This document shows, in pieces, positions 26,073-34,085 of a stretch of DNA of 64,000 bases. The DNA is from Geminicoccaceae bacterium (lineage in GTDB: Bacteria; Pseudomonadota; Alphaproteobacteria; Geminicoccales; Geminicoccaceae). The notes beneath the pieces were generated by a model. It made no database searches. It was given only the letters and a program-made list of their open reading frames with translations, and was not told the origin of the DNA. The first letter of the stretch is position 1; each line of letters opens with the position of its first letter. The stretch is from positions 2,916,451 to 2,980,450 of the forward strand of contig AP024683.1 in NCBI GenBank assembly GCA_025999455.1, in the 5' to 3' direction. A program made the translations under genes and the position numbers.

Positions 26073-26681
26073 ATGCCGACGTCTCGACGAATTGTTGTCT
26101 GTCCAATGCCATGGGTGTGGGACGAGGTCTATCGCAGACTGCGCGACGCCGCAGCCAAAGCTGAACTGCCACCACCGCCCGTGCCGCTCATCCTCGCCGG
26201 CTGGGATGTTTCAAGCGATGCCGAAAAGCAGGATCGGTGGAGAGATACCGTGGCATGGGCCGAGAAAAATGGCATGAATCCTTCGCTCACAAATATTGAC
26301 GAGAGGTCTATGTATGTAGTCGATCAACTATCGTATCGTGCGCCTACTTATTCGTATTTGCGTTTCGAGCCCAAGCCTCGTGCCGATGGGGCGGCTCGAG
26401 CCAAGATGTTAGCGACCTTACGGACCAAATGGGCAGAAATAGCCGGTCCAGCTTTGGCAGCGTACACCTCGCCTCTGCGTTTCACAGGCAAAAAGGGACG
26501 CCGGCTGCTCGTACTCGTCAAGACGGACGAAGCTCCACCTTGGGGAAGCTGGACTTCGCTAGCCTACGATTCGCGAAAACGAAATTTCACGGCATTCAGA
26601 AAAGCTATAAATCTGTGTATCGCTCCACACGAAGTCGATCATGTAGACTTCAAAATTGTGTTAGGACCAGCGGCCGGGTAA
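26073..26681 (+). CDS. hypothetical protein, lower-GC orphan gene
   Basis: I do not recognise this 202-residue protein. It starts MPTSRRIVVCPMPWVWDEVYRRL, contains LILAGWDVSSDAEKQDRW (about 47-64) and LRFTGKKGRRLLVLVKTDE (about 131-149), and ends with IAPHEVDHVDFKIV. It has no signal peptide, no membrane segment and many tryptophans. The ATG at 26073 is preferred because an AGGTGAGG ribosome-binding site precedes it; an ATG at 25938 would add 45 residues of poor composition. GC is visibly lower (near 50-55%) than the surrounding 70%, with AT-rich codons, so it was probably acquired horizontally. It lies between the two duplicated gene fragments. Confidence 0.65.
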   Translation: MPTSRRIVVCPMPWVWDEVYRRLRDAAAKAELPPPPVPLILAGWDVSSDAEKQDRWRDTVAWAEKNGMNPSLTNIDERSMYVVDQLSYRAPTYSYLRFEPKPRADGAARAKMLATLRTKWAEIAGPALAAYTSPLRFTGKKGRRLLVLVKTDEAPPWGSWTSLAYDSRKRNFTAFRKAINLCIAPHEVDHVDFKIVLGPAAG

Positions 26682-26825
26682 CCCGGATCTCCACATCGCC
26701 GAATCTCTCACTGAGCGCTTGATCGGCAGGTCTCACCGCTCAAAGGAAAAGGGGGAGCCCTGACTGTCTCATTCGACCGAACGGCGGTCGCCGGCGGATG
26801 CGCGGATCCCAGTGGCGGCTTCGGC

Positions 26826-27111
26826 CGGTTGCCGAACCGCCCCGCGCTCCGGAGCCCGAACGGGAGCCACCGGGGAGAAGCCCGGTCCGGGACGGGATCC
26901 ATGGGCGTGCGCTGCAATTTCACTTGCCTCGTCGGCGAGGTCAGCGGCTGTCGAAGCGTGATCATTATACCCGAGACCCGGGGAGTCGAGTGAGGAAGCA
27001 CAGATTGGGGCGCGTGAGCGCCGAGCGCCGTCTCGTCCGGGCCGTGCCCTACGAGGATTCCGACAAGGAGGTGAAAGCGGCGGACCGGCTCATGTGAGGA
27101 GCTCGCCCGGA
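26826..27111 (+). pseudogene. decayed partial copy of cysK and its leader
   Basis: Bases 26826-26935 align with 28400-28513, the leader and first 13 codons of the intact cysK, at nearly 90% identity. About 230 bp of the original are then missing, and 26959-27111 resumes with the equivalent of 28747-28893, less well preserved. Translated in the cysK frame it reads MGVRCNFTCLVGEVSGCRSV, then VIIIPETRGVE and a TGA stop, so it is broken. The rest of the 541-bp gap between 26682 and 27223 holds no other gene I can support; 26682-26825 shows nothing. The toxin-antitoxin pair follows immediately. Confidence 0.85.
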
Positions 27112-27223
27112 TCGGTACGGGCCACCCCGAGCACACCCTGGGTGACACGCTCGCGGGCTTGACCGATCGAGGCTTTTCCGTTCTGTTGGAAATGCTGCGC
27201 ATCCATCCTTCTGGAGAACGGAC

Positions 27224-27631
27224 GTGGCAGGACCTGCCGCCGTCGCGGAACGGGCCGAGGAGCTCACCCTCGACGGCTCGGTCGACGAGGCGGCTCTGGT
27301 CGGCAAGGCCGTCGTGCGCGCGGCCGATCGCCTGGGCCTCACCAACCACGAGCTCGCGGCCGTCGTGGGGCTGTCGGAAGCCAGCGTCTCGCGGCTGCGC
27401 CGCGGCCGTTTCCGCCTGGAGCCCGGCGGAAAGCCGTTCGAGCTCGCCCTCCTTTTGATCCGTCTGTTCCGCGCCGTGGATTCGCTCACGGGTGGCGACG
27501 AGAAGATCGCACGGGCGTGGCTCCGCAACCCGAACACCGCCCTCGCTGCGGTGCCGATCGAACGGATCGCGACCGTGGCCGGGCTCCTCGATGTCGTCGC
27601 CTATCTGGACAGCCGCCGCGCCGTCTTCTGA
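27224..27631 (+). CDS. Xre/MbcA/ParS-type antitoxin (DUF2384)
   Basis: Antitoxin of a RES/Xre type II system (135 aa). The N-terminal part carries an Xre-like helix-turn-helix (LGLTNHELAAVVGLSEASVSRLRRG, about residues 38-62). The C-terminal part is the toxin-binding domain, ending in AWLRNPNTALAAVPIERIATVAGLLDVVAYLDSRR, where the NP..L....P......G...V..YL pattern is diagnostic. The GTG at 27224 follows GGAG. Its 3' end overlaps the RES toxin start by about 40 bases in another frame. It should repress its own operon and block the toxin. Confidence 0.9.
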   Translation: MAGPAAVAERAEELTLDGSVDEAALVGKAVVRAADRLGLTNHELAAVVGLSEASVSRLRRGRFRLEPGGKPFELALLLIRLFRAVDSLTGGDEKIARAWLRNPNTALAAVPIERIATVAGLLDVVAYLDSRRAVF

Positions 27632-28391
27632 GGCGCACCCCTACCGGGGCACCGTCCGGCGCCTCGTCGACGCGCAACACCAGGTCGCGACCCTGCCGCT
27701 CGTCGACACGATCGAGGAACAGGCGGCGCTCGAGCGGTTGCTGGACGCGACCGAGCCCTCCCTCCCGGCGCCCTGCCGCCACCTCCACGTCCTGCTGGCG
27801 ACGCCGTTCCGTCGGCGTCCCGCCCGGCACGAGTCGCGCTTCCGTCGGAAAGGCGATCCGCGCGGCGTGCTGTACGGCGCGGAAGAGGAGACGACGGCCC
27901 TCGCCGAAATCGCGTTCTGGCGGCTTCTGTTCTTCGCCGAGTCGCCGGCGACCCCTTGGCCGGACCGCCCGGTCCAGCTCACGGCTTTCAGCGCGGACCT
28001 CGCGAGCGAGCGCTCGCTCGACCTCGGCCGACCGCCCCTCGACCGGGACCGCTCCCTTTGGACACACCCCACGGACTACGAGCCGTGCCTAGAGCTCGCC
28101 GAGGCCGCACGAGAGGCGGCGATCGAGCTCCTTCGCTACCCCTCGGCGCGCGATCCGCGAGCAGGGACCAACGTGGCGGTCTTCGACTGCTCGGCTTTCG
28201 CCTCCGCCGAGCCCCTCGCCTACCGCACCTGGTACCTCGTTTTCGATTCGGGTGGCGTTCGCGCCCAGCGCGAGTTTCCTCTAGCCAGACTCGCCTTCGA
28301 CCGCAAAGCGTTCGCCCGCGACCCGCGGATCGCGGCGCTTCCGTGGGATCGGTCGGGCGCGGCGACGGGCCGTGAGCCGCGGCGCCGGTGA
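27591..28391 (+). CDS. RES-domain toxin (NAD+-degrading family)
   Basis: RES-domain protein (266 aa from the ATG at 27591, which overlaps the antitoxin 3' end; no later in-frame start precedes the conserved YRGTVRRLVDAQH). RES toxins such as MbcT and ParT attack NAD+ or modify host proteins with it. The family residues are present: Arg in HPYRG, the RFRRKGDPRGVLYGAEEETTALAE segment with its Tyr and Glu, and the Ser in LLRYPSARD. WTHPTDYEPC is also typical. Partnered with the Xre antitoxin upstream, it is a complete module lying between the cysK fragment and intact cysK. Confidence 0.88.
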   Translation: MSSPIWTAAAPSSEAHPYRGTVRRLVDAQHQVATLPLVDTIEEQAALERLLDATEPSLPAPCRHLHVLLATPFRRRPARHESRFRRKGDPRGVLYGAEEETTALAEIAFWRLLFFAESPATPWPDRPVQLTAFSADLASERSLDLGRPPLDRDRSLWTHPTDYEPCLELAEAAREAAIELLRYPSARDPRAGTNVAVFDCSAFASAEPLAYRTWYLVFDSGGVRAQREFPLARLAFDRKAFARDPRIAALPWDRSGAATGREPRRR

Positions 28392-28476
28392 CGGTCCGCC
28401 GGTTGCCGAACCGCCCCCGGCGCTCTAGAGCCCGGACGGGAGCCACCGCGAAGAAGCCCGATCCGGGACGGGATCC

Positions 28477-29478
28477 ATGGACGTCCGTCGCGATTTCACC
28501 CGCCTCGTCGGCAACACCCCGCTCGTGCGCCTGAAAAAGGCCTCGGAGCTCACGGGCTGCGAGATCCTCGGCAAGTGCGAGTTTCTCAATCCGGGCGGGA
28601 GCGTGAAGGACCGCGCCGCGCTCGCGATCGTCGAGGACGCCGAGAAGAAGGGCTTGCTGCGGCCGGGTGGGGTCATCGTCGAGGGCACGGCCGGGAACAC
28701 GGGCATCGGCCTCGCGCTCGTCGGCAACGTGCGCGGCTATCGCACCGTGATCGTCATGCCCGAGACCCAGAGCCAAGAGAAGAAGGACATGCTGCGGCTC
28801 GTCGGCGCCGAGCTCCGCCTCGTCCCCGCCGTGCCTTACAAGGACCCCAACAATTACGTGAAGGTGGCAGGCCGGCTCGCCGAAGAGCTCGCCAAGACCG
28901 AGCCCAACGGGGCGATCTGGGCCAACCAGTTCGACAACGTCGCAAACCGCGAGGGCCATTACCGGACGACCGGCCCCGAGATCTGGGAGCAGACGGGCGG
29001 GCGGATCGACGCCTTCACCTGCGCGGTCGGCACGGGCGGCACGCTCGCCGGAGTGGGCATGTTCCTCAAGGAACGCAAGCCTTCGATCCGGATCGTCTGC
29101 GCCGATCCGATGGGGGCGGCCCTCTATCACTGGTACAAGCACGGCGAGCTCAAAGCCGAAGGGAGCTCGATCACCGAAGGCATCGGCCAGAGCCGGATCA
29201 CGAAGAACCTCGAAGGGGCGCCGGTCGACGACGCGGTGCAGATCCCGGACGAGGAGGCACTCCCGATCATCTTCGACCTCGTGCGCGAGGAGGGGCTCGT
29301 GCTCGGCGGCTCCTCGGGCATCAACGTCGCGGGTGCCATCCGGGTCGCCAAGGAGCTCGGGCCCGGGCACACGGTCGTGACGATCCTTTGCGATTACGGC
29401 ACCCGGTACCAGAGCCGGCTCTTCAACCCCACCTTCCTGCGCGAGAAGGGCCTGCCGGTGCCGAGCTGGCTCGCCTGA
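28477..29478 (+). CDS. cysK: cysteine synthase A (O-acetylserine sulfhydrylase)
   Basis: PLP enzyme (333 aa) that makes cysteine from O-acetylserine and sulfide. The PLP lysine is K44 in NPGGSVKDRAA, the acetate/substrate loop is TAGNTGIGLA, and the phosphate-binding loop is GTGGTLAGVG. LGGSSGINVAGA near residue 272 completes the site. The C-terminus (PTFLREKGLPVPSWLA) is somewhat longer than in enteric CysK and common in alphaproteobacteria. It is followed at 38 bp by the sulfurtransferase gene, a sulfur-metabolism pair. The leader between 28400 and 28476 is also preserved in the decayed copy at 26826. Confidence 0.94.
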   Translation: MDVRRDFTRLVGNTPLVRLKKASELTGCEILGKCEFLNPGGSVKDRAALAIVEDAEKKGLLRPGGVIVEGTAGNTGIGLALVGNVRGYRTVIVMPETQSQEKKDMLRLVGAELRLVPAVPYKDPNNYVKVAGRLAEELAKTEPNGAIWANQFDNVANREGHYRTTGPEIWEQTGGRIDAFTCAVGTGGTLAGVGMFLKERKPSIRIVCADPMGAALYHWYKHGELKAEGSSITEGIGQSRITKNLEGAPVDDAVQIPDEEALPIIFDLVREEGLVLGGSSGINVAGAIRVAKELGPGHTVVTILCDYGTRYQSRLFNPTFLREKGLPVPSWLA

Positions 29479-29516
29479 GCCGCGCCCCTCACCTCACGCC
29501 CGCCCCGGAGATCGCC

Positions 29517-30350
29517 ATGAGCGCCCTCGTCTCGACCGACTGGCTCGCCGCCCGGCTGTCCGCGCCCGACATCCGGGTCGTGGACGCCACCTGGGTCATG
29601 CCCGATTCGGGCCGCGATCCGCGTGCCGAGTTCGAGGCGGGGCACATCCCGGGTGCGGTCTTCTTCGACATCGACGAGATCTGCGACGAGACGAGCCCCT
29701 ATCCGCACATGGTCCCCTCGGCCGCGGCGTTCAGCGCCAAGGTCCGCAAGCTCGGGCTCGGCGACGGGGTCACGGTCGTCGTCTACGATTCCAACCGCTT
29801 CTGCGCCTCGGCCCGGGTCTGGTGGATGTTCCGGCTGTTCGGCCACGAGGCGGTCGTCGTCCTCGACGGCGGGATGGAGCGCTGGCGGGCCGAGGGCCGG
29901 CCGCTCGAGGAGGGTTCGGCGCGGCCGCGCGAGCGCCATCTGACGGCACGGCAGAACCACACGCTCCTTCGCGAGCTCGACCAGATGCGCGCCAACGTGA
30001 CGAGCCGGCGCGAGCAGGTCGTCGACACGCGCTCACCCGGCCGGTTCAAGGGCGAGCTCCCGGAGCCGCGACCGGGGCTGCGCTCGGGCCACATCCCGGG
30101 CAGCGTCAACGTTCCCTACAGCGAGCTCCTCGCTCCCGACGGGCGGCTCAAACGGCCGAGCGAGCTGCGGCCGCTCTTCGTCCGCGCCGGGGTCGATCTC
30201 GGCAAGCCCATCGTCTGCAGCTGCGGGTCGGGCGTGTCGGCGGCGGTCGCGGCCTTGGCGCTCTTCGAGCTCGGCCGGCCGGACGTCGCGGTCTACGACG
30301 GCTCGTGGAGCGAGTGGGGCGCCCAGCCCGACACCCCGATCGAGCGCTGA
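29517..30350 (+). CDS. sseA: 3-mercaptopyruvate sulfurtransferase
   Basis: Two-domain rhodanese-fold enzyme (277 aa) that transfers sulfur from 3-mercaptopyruvate to thiol acceptors or cyanide. The N-terminal rhodanese domain (about 1-140) lacks the active cysteine; the C-terminal domain has the catalytic loop CGSGVSAA (about residues 236-243), the CG(S/T)GV(T/S)A form that separates mercaptopyruvate enzymes from thiosulfate rhodaneses. AGHIPGAVFFD and SGHIPGSVNVP are the paired domain signatures. The ATG at 29517 follows GGAG. It is co-transcribed with cysK and ends 13 bp from a convergent gene. Confidence 0.93.
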   Translation: MSALVSTDWLAARLSAPDIRVVDATWVMPDSGRDPRAEFEAGHIPGAVFFDIDEICDETSPYPHMVPSAAAFSAKVRKLGLGDGVTVVVYDSNRFCASARVWWMFRLFGHEAVVVLDGGMERWRAEGRPLEEGSARPRERHLTARQNHTLLRELDQMRANVTSRREQVVDTRSPGRFKGELPEPRPGLRSGHIPGSVNVPYSELLAPDGRLKRPSELRPLFVRAGVDLGKPIVCSCGSGVSAAVAALALFELGRPDVAVYDGSWSEWGAQPDTPIER

Positions 30351-30363
30351 GCCCGAGGCGCGC

Positions 30364-30990
30364 TCAGCCCTCGCCCCGGCGCGGCTCGACGAGCGGCACG
30401 CGCGGTGCCGCCTCGCGCGGCAGTACGCCCGAAAGACGCGGGTCCTCGAAGATCTCGATCGCCCGTTTGTAGGGCCGGAAGCCCGAGCGGATGTAGAAGT
30501 CGAGGGCTTGGGGATGGTCGAGGTGGCAGGTGTGGACCCAGACCCGGCCGATCCCGGGCCGCCAGGCCCGCTCGAGGGCGCGGGTCATGAGCCAGCGGCC
30601 GGCGCCCGTGCCGACCGCCTCGGGCACGAGGCCGAAAAAAGCGAGCTCGCACTCGCCCGCTCGGCGGAAATCGAGCTCCAGGATGCCGATCGGCGCGCCG
30701 TCGCGGAGCGGCAGGTACACCTCGAGGCCCGGGTCGTGGAGGATCGCGACGAGGGCGGGATCGTCCAGAAGCAGGCGCGAGAACCAGAGCCAGGGCTCGC
30801 CGATCCGCCGGTAGAGGGCGCGGTAGGCCTCGGGCTCCGGCCGCTCCCAGCGGCGCAGGACGAGGTCGGCCCGGTGCGGCACGTCGCGCGGCGGCGGGGG
30901 TGCCGTCATCTCGAGATAGGTCACGAGCGTGGCGAGCCGGCCGGGCGGTAGGTCGAGATAGCCAAGGGTATCGAGCAAGGGCGCACTCAA
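30364..30990 (-). CDS. GNAT family N-acetyltransferase
   Basis: Acetyl-CoA-dependent transferase fold (208 aa). The acetyl-CoA loop is GLVPEAVGTGAGRWLM (about residues 130-145), and VHTCHLDHPQALDFYIRSGF is the typical C-terminal motif. I set the start at the TTG at 30990, which has GGAGG seven bases upstream and overlaps the TGA of the preceding hydrolase gene (TTGA); a longer frame upstream is shadow. It is the last gene of the reverse-strand housekeeping run. The acceptor substrate is unknown. Confidence 0.85.
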   Translation of the reverse strand: MSAPLLDTLGYLDLPPGRLATLVTYLEMTAPPPPRDVPHRADLVLRRWERPEPEAYRALYRRIGEPWLWFSRLLLDDPALVAILHDPGLEVYLPLRDGAPIGILELDFRRAGECELAFFGLVPEAVGTGAGRWLMTRALERAWRPGIGRVWVHTCHLDHPQALDFYIRSGFRPYKRAIEIFEDPRLSGVLPREAAPRVPLVEPRRGEG

Positions 30991-31757
30991 GGGCCGACCT
31001 CCAAGACGAGCCCGTCGTGAGCCGGCAGGATGCCTCGGGGCAGCTGCTCGCACCAGTCCGCGTAAGAGAGCTCGTGGTTCATGTGGGTGAGGAAGGCGCG
31101 CTTCGGTCCCACCTTCTCGATCCAGGAGAGAGTGAGGGCGAGGTGCGCGTGGCTCGGATGCGGCCGTTCGCGCAAGCAATCGACGATCCAGCACTCGACA
31201 CCGCGGAGCACCTCGAAGGCCGCCTCGTCGAGCCCGTCGGTGTCGGTCGAATAGGCGAAGCGGCCGATCCGGAAGCCCCAGCTCTCACCGCGGCCGTGGC
31301 GCTGCAGGAAGGGGCGGACCTCGACGCCGCCGATCTCGAAGGGCCCGGTGAAGGGGTGCGGCTCGAGTTCGGGGCGCCAATAGCCGAACTCGCTGCGCCC
31401 GCCCTCGAAGACGTACGGGAAGCGGGCGCGGATCCGCTCGAAGACCGTGCCGTGGGCGAAGGTCGGGATCGCCCGCATCACGATGTTGTTGATCGCCCGC
31501 AGATCGTCGATCCCGTGCAGATGATCGGCGTGGGCGTGGGTGTAGAGGAGCGCGTCGATCGCCCCGATGCCGGCATCGAGACATTGCTGGCGCAGATCCG
31601 GCCCGGTGTCGATCAGGATCTTGGCACCTTCGACCTCGAGGAAGAGCGCGCAGCGGCGGCGCTTGTCGCGCGGGTCGGCCGAGCGGCAGACCCGGCAGTC
31701 GCAGCCGATCTGCGGCACCCCCGAGGAGGTCCCGCAGCCCAGGACCGTGACCTTCAT
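30987..31757 (-). CDS. MBL-fold metallohydrolase, PhnP-like
   Basis: Metallo-beta-lactamase-fold phosphodiesterase-like protein (256 aa). The metal motif THAHADH is at residues 73-79, and an N-terminal extra zinc site CDCRVC (19-24) is as in PhnP. Histidines in HMNHELSY (about 227-234) complete the active site. PhnP hydrolyses cyclic ribose phosphates in phosphonate breakdown, but there are no phn genes here; alphaproteobacteria commonly carry this gene just after tatD, as seen. The ATG at 31757 overlaps the tatD stop (ATGA). Confidence 0.9.
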   Translation of the reverse strand: MKVTVLGCGTSSGVPQIGCDCRVCRSADPRDKRRRCALFLEVEGAKILIDTGPDLRQQCLDAGIGAIDALLYTHAHADHLHGIDDLRAINNIVMRAIPTFAHGTVFERIRARFPYVFEGGRSEFGYWRPELEPHPFTGPFEIGGVEVRPFLQRHGRGESWGFRIGRFAYSTDTDGLDEAAFEVLRGVECWIVDCLRERPHPSHAHLALTLSWIEKVGPKRAFLTHMNHELSYADWCEQLPRGILPAHDGLVLEVGP

Positions 31758-32545
31758 GCCGCCTCGGCCAAAGGCCGCGCCTTGGCCACGAGGTCGAAGA
31801 AGGCCCGGGTCGTCACCCGCTCGACCTCGGCGAGCGGCACCGCCTTCAGCTCGGCGAGCGCCTTGGCGGTGTGGACCGTGAAGGCGGGCTCGTTGGTCTT
31901 GCCGCGGAACGGGACGGGGGCGAGGTAGGGGGCATCGGTCTCGAGCAGGCAGCGCTCGAGCGGCACGTCCTTCACGATGCCGCGCAGCTCCTCCGAGCGC
32001 TTGAAGGTCAAGATGCCGCCGATGCCGAGGTGGAAGCCGAGCGCGAGCGCCCGTTCGGCGAGCTTCCGCGAGGAGCTGAAGCAGTGGATCACGGCGCGGA
32101 ACGGGCCCTTCGCCATCTCGTCCTCGAGCACCGCGATGGTCGCCTCGTCGGCGTCGCGGGTGTGGACGACGAGCGGCAGGGCGGTGATCCGGCAGGCCTC
32201 GACGTGGGTCCGGAAACTCCGTTCCTGGGCCTCGCGCGGGGCGCGGTCGTAGTAGAAGTCGAGCCCGGTCTCGCCGATCGCCACGACCTTCGGGTGCCGC
32301 GCCGCCTCGACGAGCGGGGCGGGATCCTCGAGGCCCTCCTCGCCCGCATGGTGCGGATGGATGCCGACCGCGGCCCAGACCTCGGGCCAGCGTTCGGCGA
32401 TCGCGATCGCCTGCGTCCAGCCCGCGCGGGTCGTGCCGATCGTGAGCATCCCCACGATGCCGGCGGCGCGGGCGTTCGCGACGACCTCGGCCTCGCGCTC
32501 GGCGAGGCCCGGATAGTCGAGGTGGCAATGGCTGTCGACGATCAC
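31754..32545 (-). CDS. TatD family metal-dependent hydrolase
   Basis: TIM-barrel deoxyribonuclease of the TatD family (263 aa). Metal ligands are seen as DSHCHLD at the N-terminus (H6, H8), GETGLDFYY with its glutamate near residue 94, VVHTRDA, HCFSSS and ETDAPYL near the C-terminus. The start is the GTG at 32545, which overlaps the metG stop by four bases. Family members have 3'-5' exonuclease activity on DNA. The gene is in the conserved metG-tatD-MBL order. Confidence 0.92.
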   Translation of the reverse strand: MIVDSHCHLDYPGLAEREAEVVANARAAGIVGMLTIGTTRAGWTQAIAIAERWPEVWAAVGIHPHHAGEEGLEDPAPLVEAARHPKVVAIGETGLDFYYDRAPREAQERSFRTHVEACRITALPLVVHTRDADEATIAVLEDEMAKGPFRAVIHCFSSSRKLAERALALGFHLGIGGILTFKRSEELRGIVKDVPLERCLLETDAPYLAPVPFRGKTNEPAFTVHTAKALAELKAVPLAEVERVTTRAFFDLVAKARPLAEAA

Positions 32546-34080
32546 GCCGCGGCCTCCGCGAGGCGTGGGAACACCCCCTCCGGCTTGGGCAGGGGCGTCC
32601 CCGGCACGAGACGGGCGCCGTCCGGGCCGAGGCTCGAGAACCGCCGGGCGGGCTCGCTGACCGCGAGCTGGTCGAGGATCTTGGCCGAGGCGGTCGGCAT
32701 GAAGGGGAGCGTCGTCGTGGCGACGTGACGGATCGTCTCGCAGGCGGTCCACAAGACCGCGCGCAGCCGGACCGGGTCGCGCTTGGCGAGCACCCAGGGC
32801 GCCTGGGCGTCGACGTAGCGGTTGGCGCGGCCCACGACCTCGAAGATCGCCTCGAGCGCCTTGTGCGGGGCCACCTCCGCCATGGCCGCGCGGACGGTGG
32901 CCAGAAGCCCGTGCGCCGCGGCCAGGAGCTCGTCGTCCTCGGGGGCGAGGTTGCCGGGATCGGGGATCCGGCCCGCGCAGCCGCGCTGGACGAGGGTCAA
33001 GACGCGCTGGACGAGGTTGCCGTAGTCGTTGGCGAGGTCGTGATTGGCACGGCGCAGCATGGCCGCCCGGGAGAAGTCGCCGTCCTGGCCGAACGGCACC
33101 TCGCGCAAGAGGAAGTAGCGGACCTGGTCGAGGCCGTAGCGGGCGACGAGCTCGAACGGGTCGATCACGTTGCCGAGGGACTTGCTGATCTTCTGGCCCT
33201 CGTTGGTCCACCAGCCGTGGGCGAAGACGCGGCGCGGCGGGGCGAGTCCCGCGCTCATCAAGAAGGCCGGCCAGTAGACCGAGTGGAAGCGGACGATGTC
33301 CTTGCCGACCATGTGCAGGTCGGCCGGCCAGAAGGTCGTGAAGAGCTCGCTCTCGGTGTCGGGATAGCCGAGCGCGCTCAAGTAATTCGTGAGCGCGTCG
33401 AGCCAGACGTAGATGACGTGCTTCTCGTCGCCCGGGACGGGGATGCCCCAGCGGAAGCTCGTGCGCGAGACCGAGAGGTCCTGCAGCCCGCCCTTGACGA
33501 AGCTCACGATCTCGTTGCGGCGGGAGAGCGGCAGGATCGCCTGGGGCTCGCGCTCGTAATATGCCAAGAGCCGGTCCTGCCAGGCGGAGAGGCGGAAGAA
33601 GTAGGAGGGCTCTTCCACCCATTCGACCGGGGCACCGGTCGGCGCCTTGCCGTCGACGAGCTCGCTCTCGGCGTAGAACGCCTCGTCGCGGACCGAGTAC
33701 CAGCCGGCATAGGTGCCGAGATAGATGTCGCCGGCGTCGACGAGTTTCTGCCAGAGGGCCGCCACCGCCCGCTTGTGCCGCGCCTCGGTCGTGCGGATGA
33801 AGTCGTCCGGGCTCGTGCCCATGACCTCGACCATGCGGCGGAAGCGCTGCGAGACCTCGTCGGTGAAGGCCTGCGGCTCCTTGCCCGCCTCCTTGGCCGC
33901 CTTCTCGACCTTCTGGCCGTGCTCGTCGGTGCCGGTCAGGAAACGGACCCGGCGGCCGTCGAGCCGCATGAAGCGGGCCATCACGTCGCAGGCGAGCGTC
34001 GTGTAGGCGTGTCCGATGTGGGGGCTGTCGTTGACGTAGTAGATCGGCGAGGTGACGTAGAACGCGTCCCGCGCGGCCAT
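32542..34080 (-). CDS. metG: methionyl-tRNA synthetase
   Basis: Class I aminoacyl-tRNA synthetase charging tRNA-Met (512 aa). HIGH is at residues 21-24 (SPHIGHAY) and KMSKS appears as KISKS near 298, followed by the anticodon-binding helical domain. It is the short form: there is no C-terminal tRNA-binding/dimerisation domain and no zinc-knuckle cysteines in the connective peptide. The ATG at 34080 opens MAARDAFYVTSPIYYVND; the open frame further upstream belongs to the holB antiframe. Stop and start overlap with tatD indicates coupled translation. Confidence 0.95.
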   Translation of the reverse strand: MAARDAFYVTSPIYYVNDSPHIGHAYTTLACDVMARFMRLDGRRVRFLTGTDEHGQKVEKAAKEAGKEPQAFTDEVSQRFRRMVEVMGTSPDDFIRTTEARHKRAVAALWQKLVDAGDIYLGTYAGWYSVRDEAFYAESELVDGKAPTGAPVEWVEEPSYFFRLSAWQDRLLAYYEREPQAILPLSRRNEIVSFVKGGLQDLSVSRTSFRWGIPVPGDEKHVIYVWLDALTNYLSALGYPDTESELFTTFWPADLHMVGKDIVRFHSVYWPAFLMSAGLAPPRRVFAHGWWTNEGQKISKSLGNVIDPFELVARYGLDQVRYFLLREVPFGQDGDFSRAAMLRRANHDLANDYGNLVQRVLTLVQRGCAGRIPDPGNLAPEDDELLAAAHGLLATVRAAMAEVAPHKALEAIFEVVGRANRYVDAQAPWVLAKRDPVRLRAVLWTACETIRHVATTTLPFMPTASAKILDQLAVSEPARRFSSLGPDGARLVPGTPLPKPEGVFPRLAEAAA

Positions 34081-34085
34081 CGGCC

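Noticed and set aside
26798-27097. 99-codon forward open frame in the cysK fragment region
   Set aside because: It reads through the duplicated leader and a damaged cysK fragment in a non-cysK frame; no independent support.
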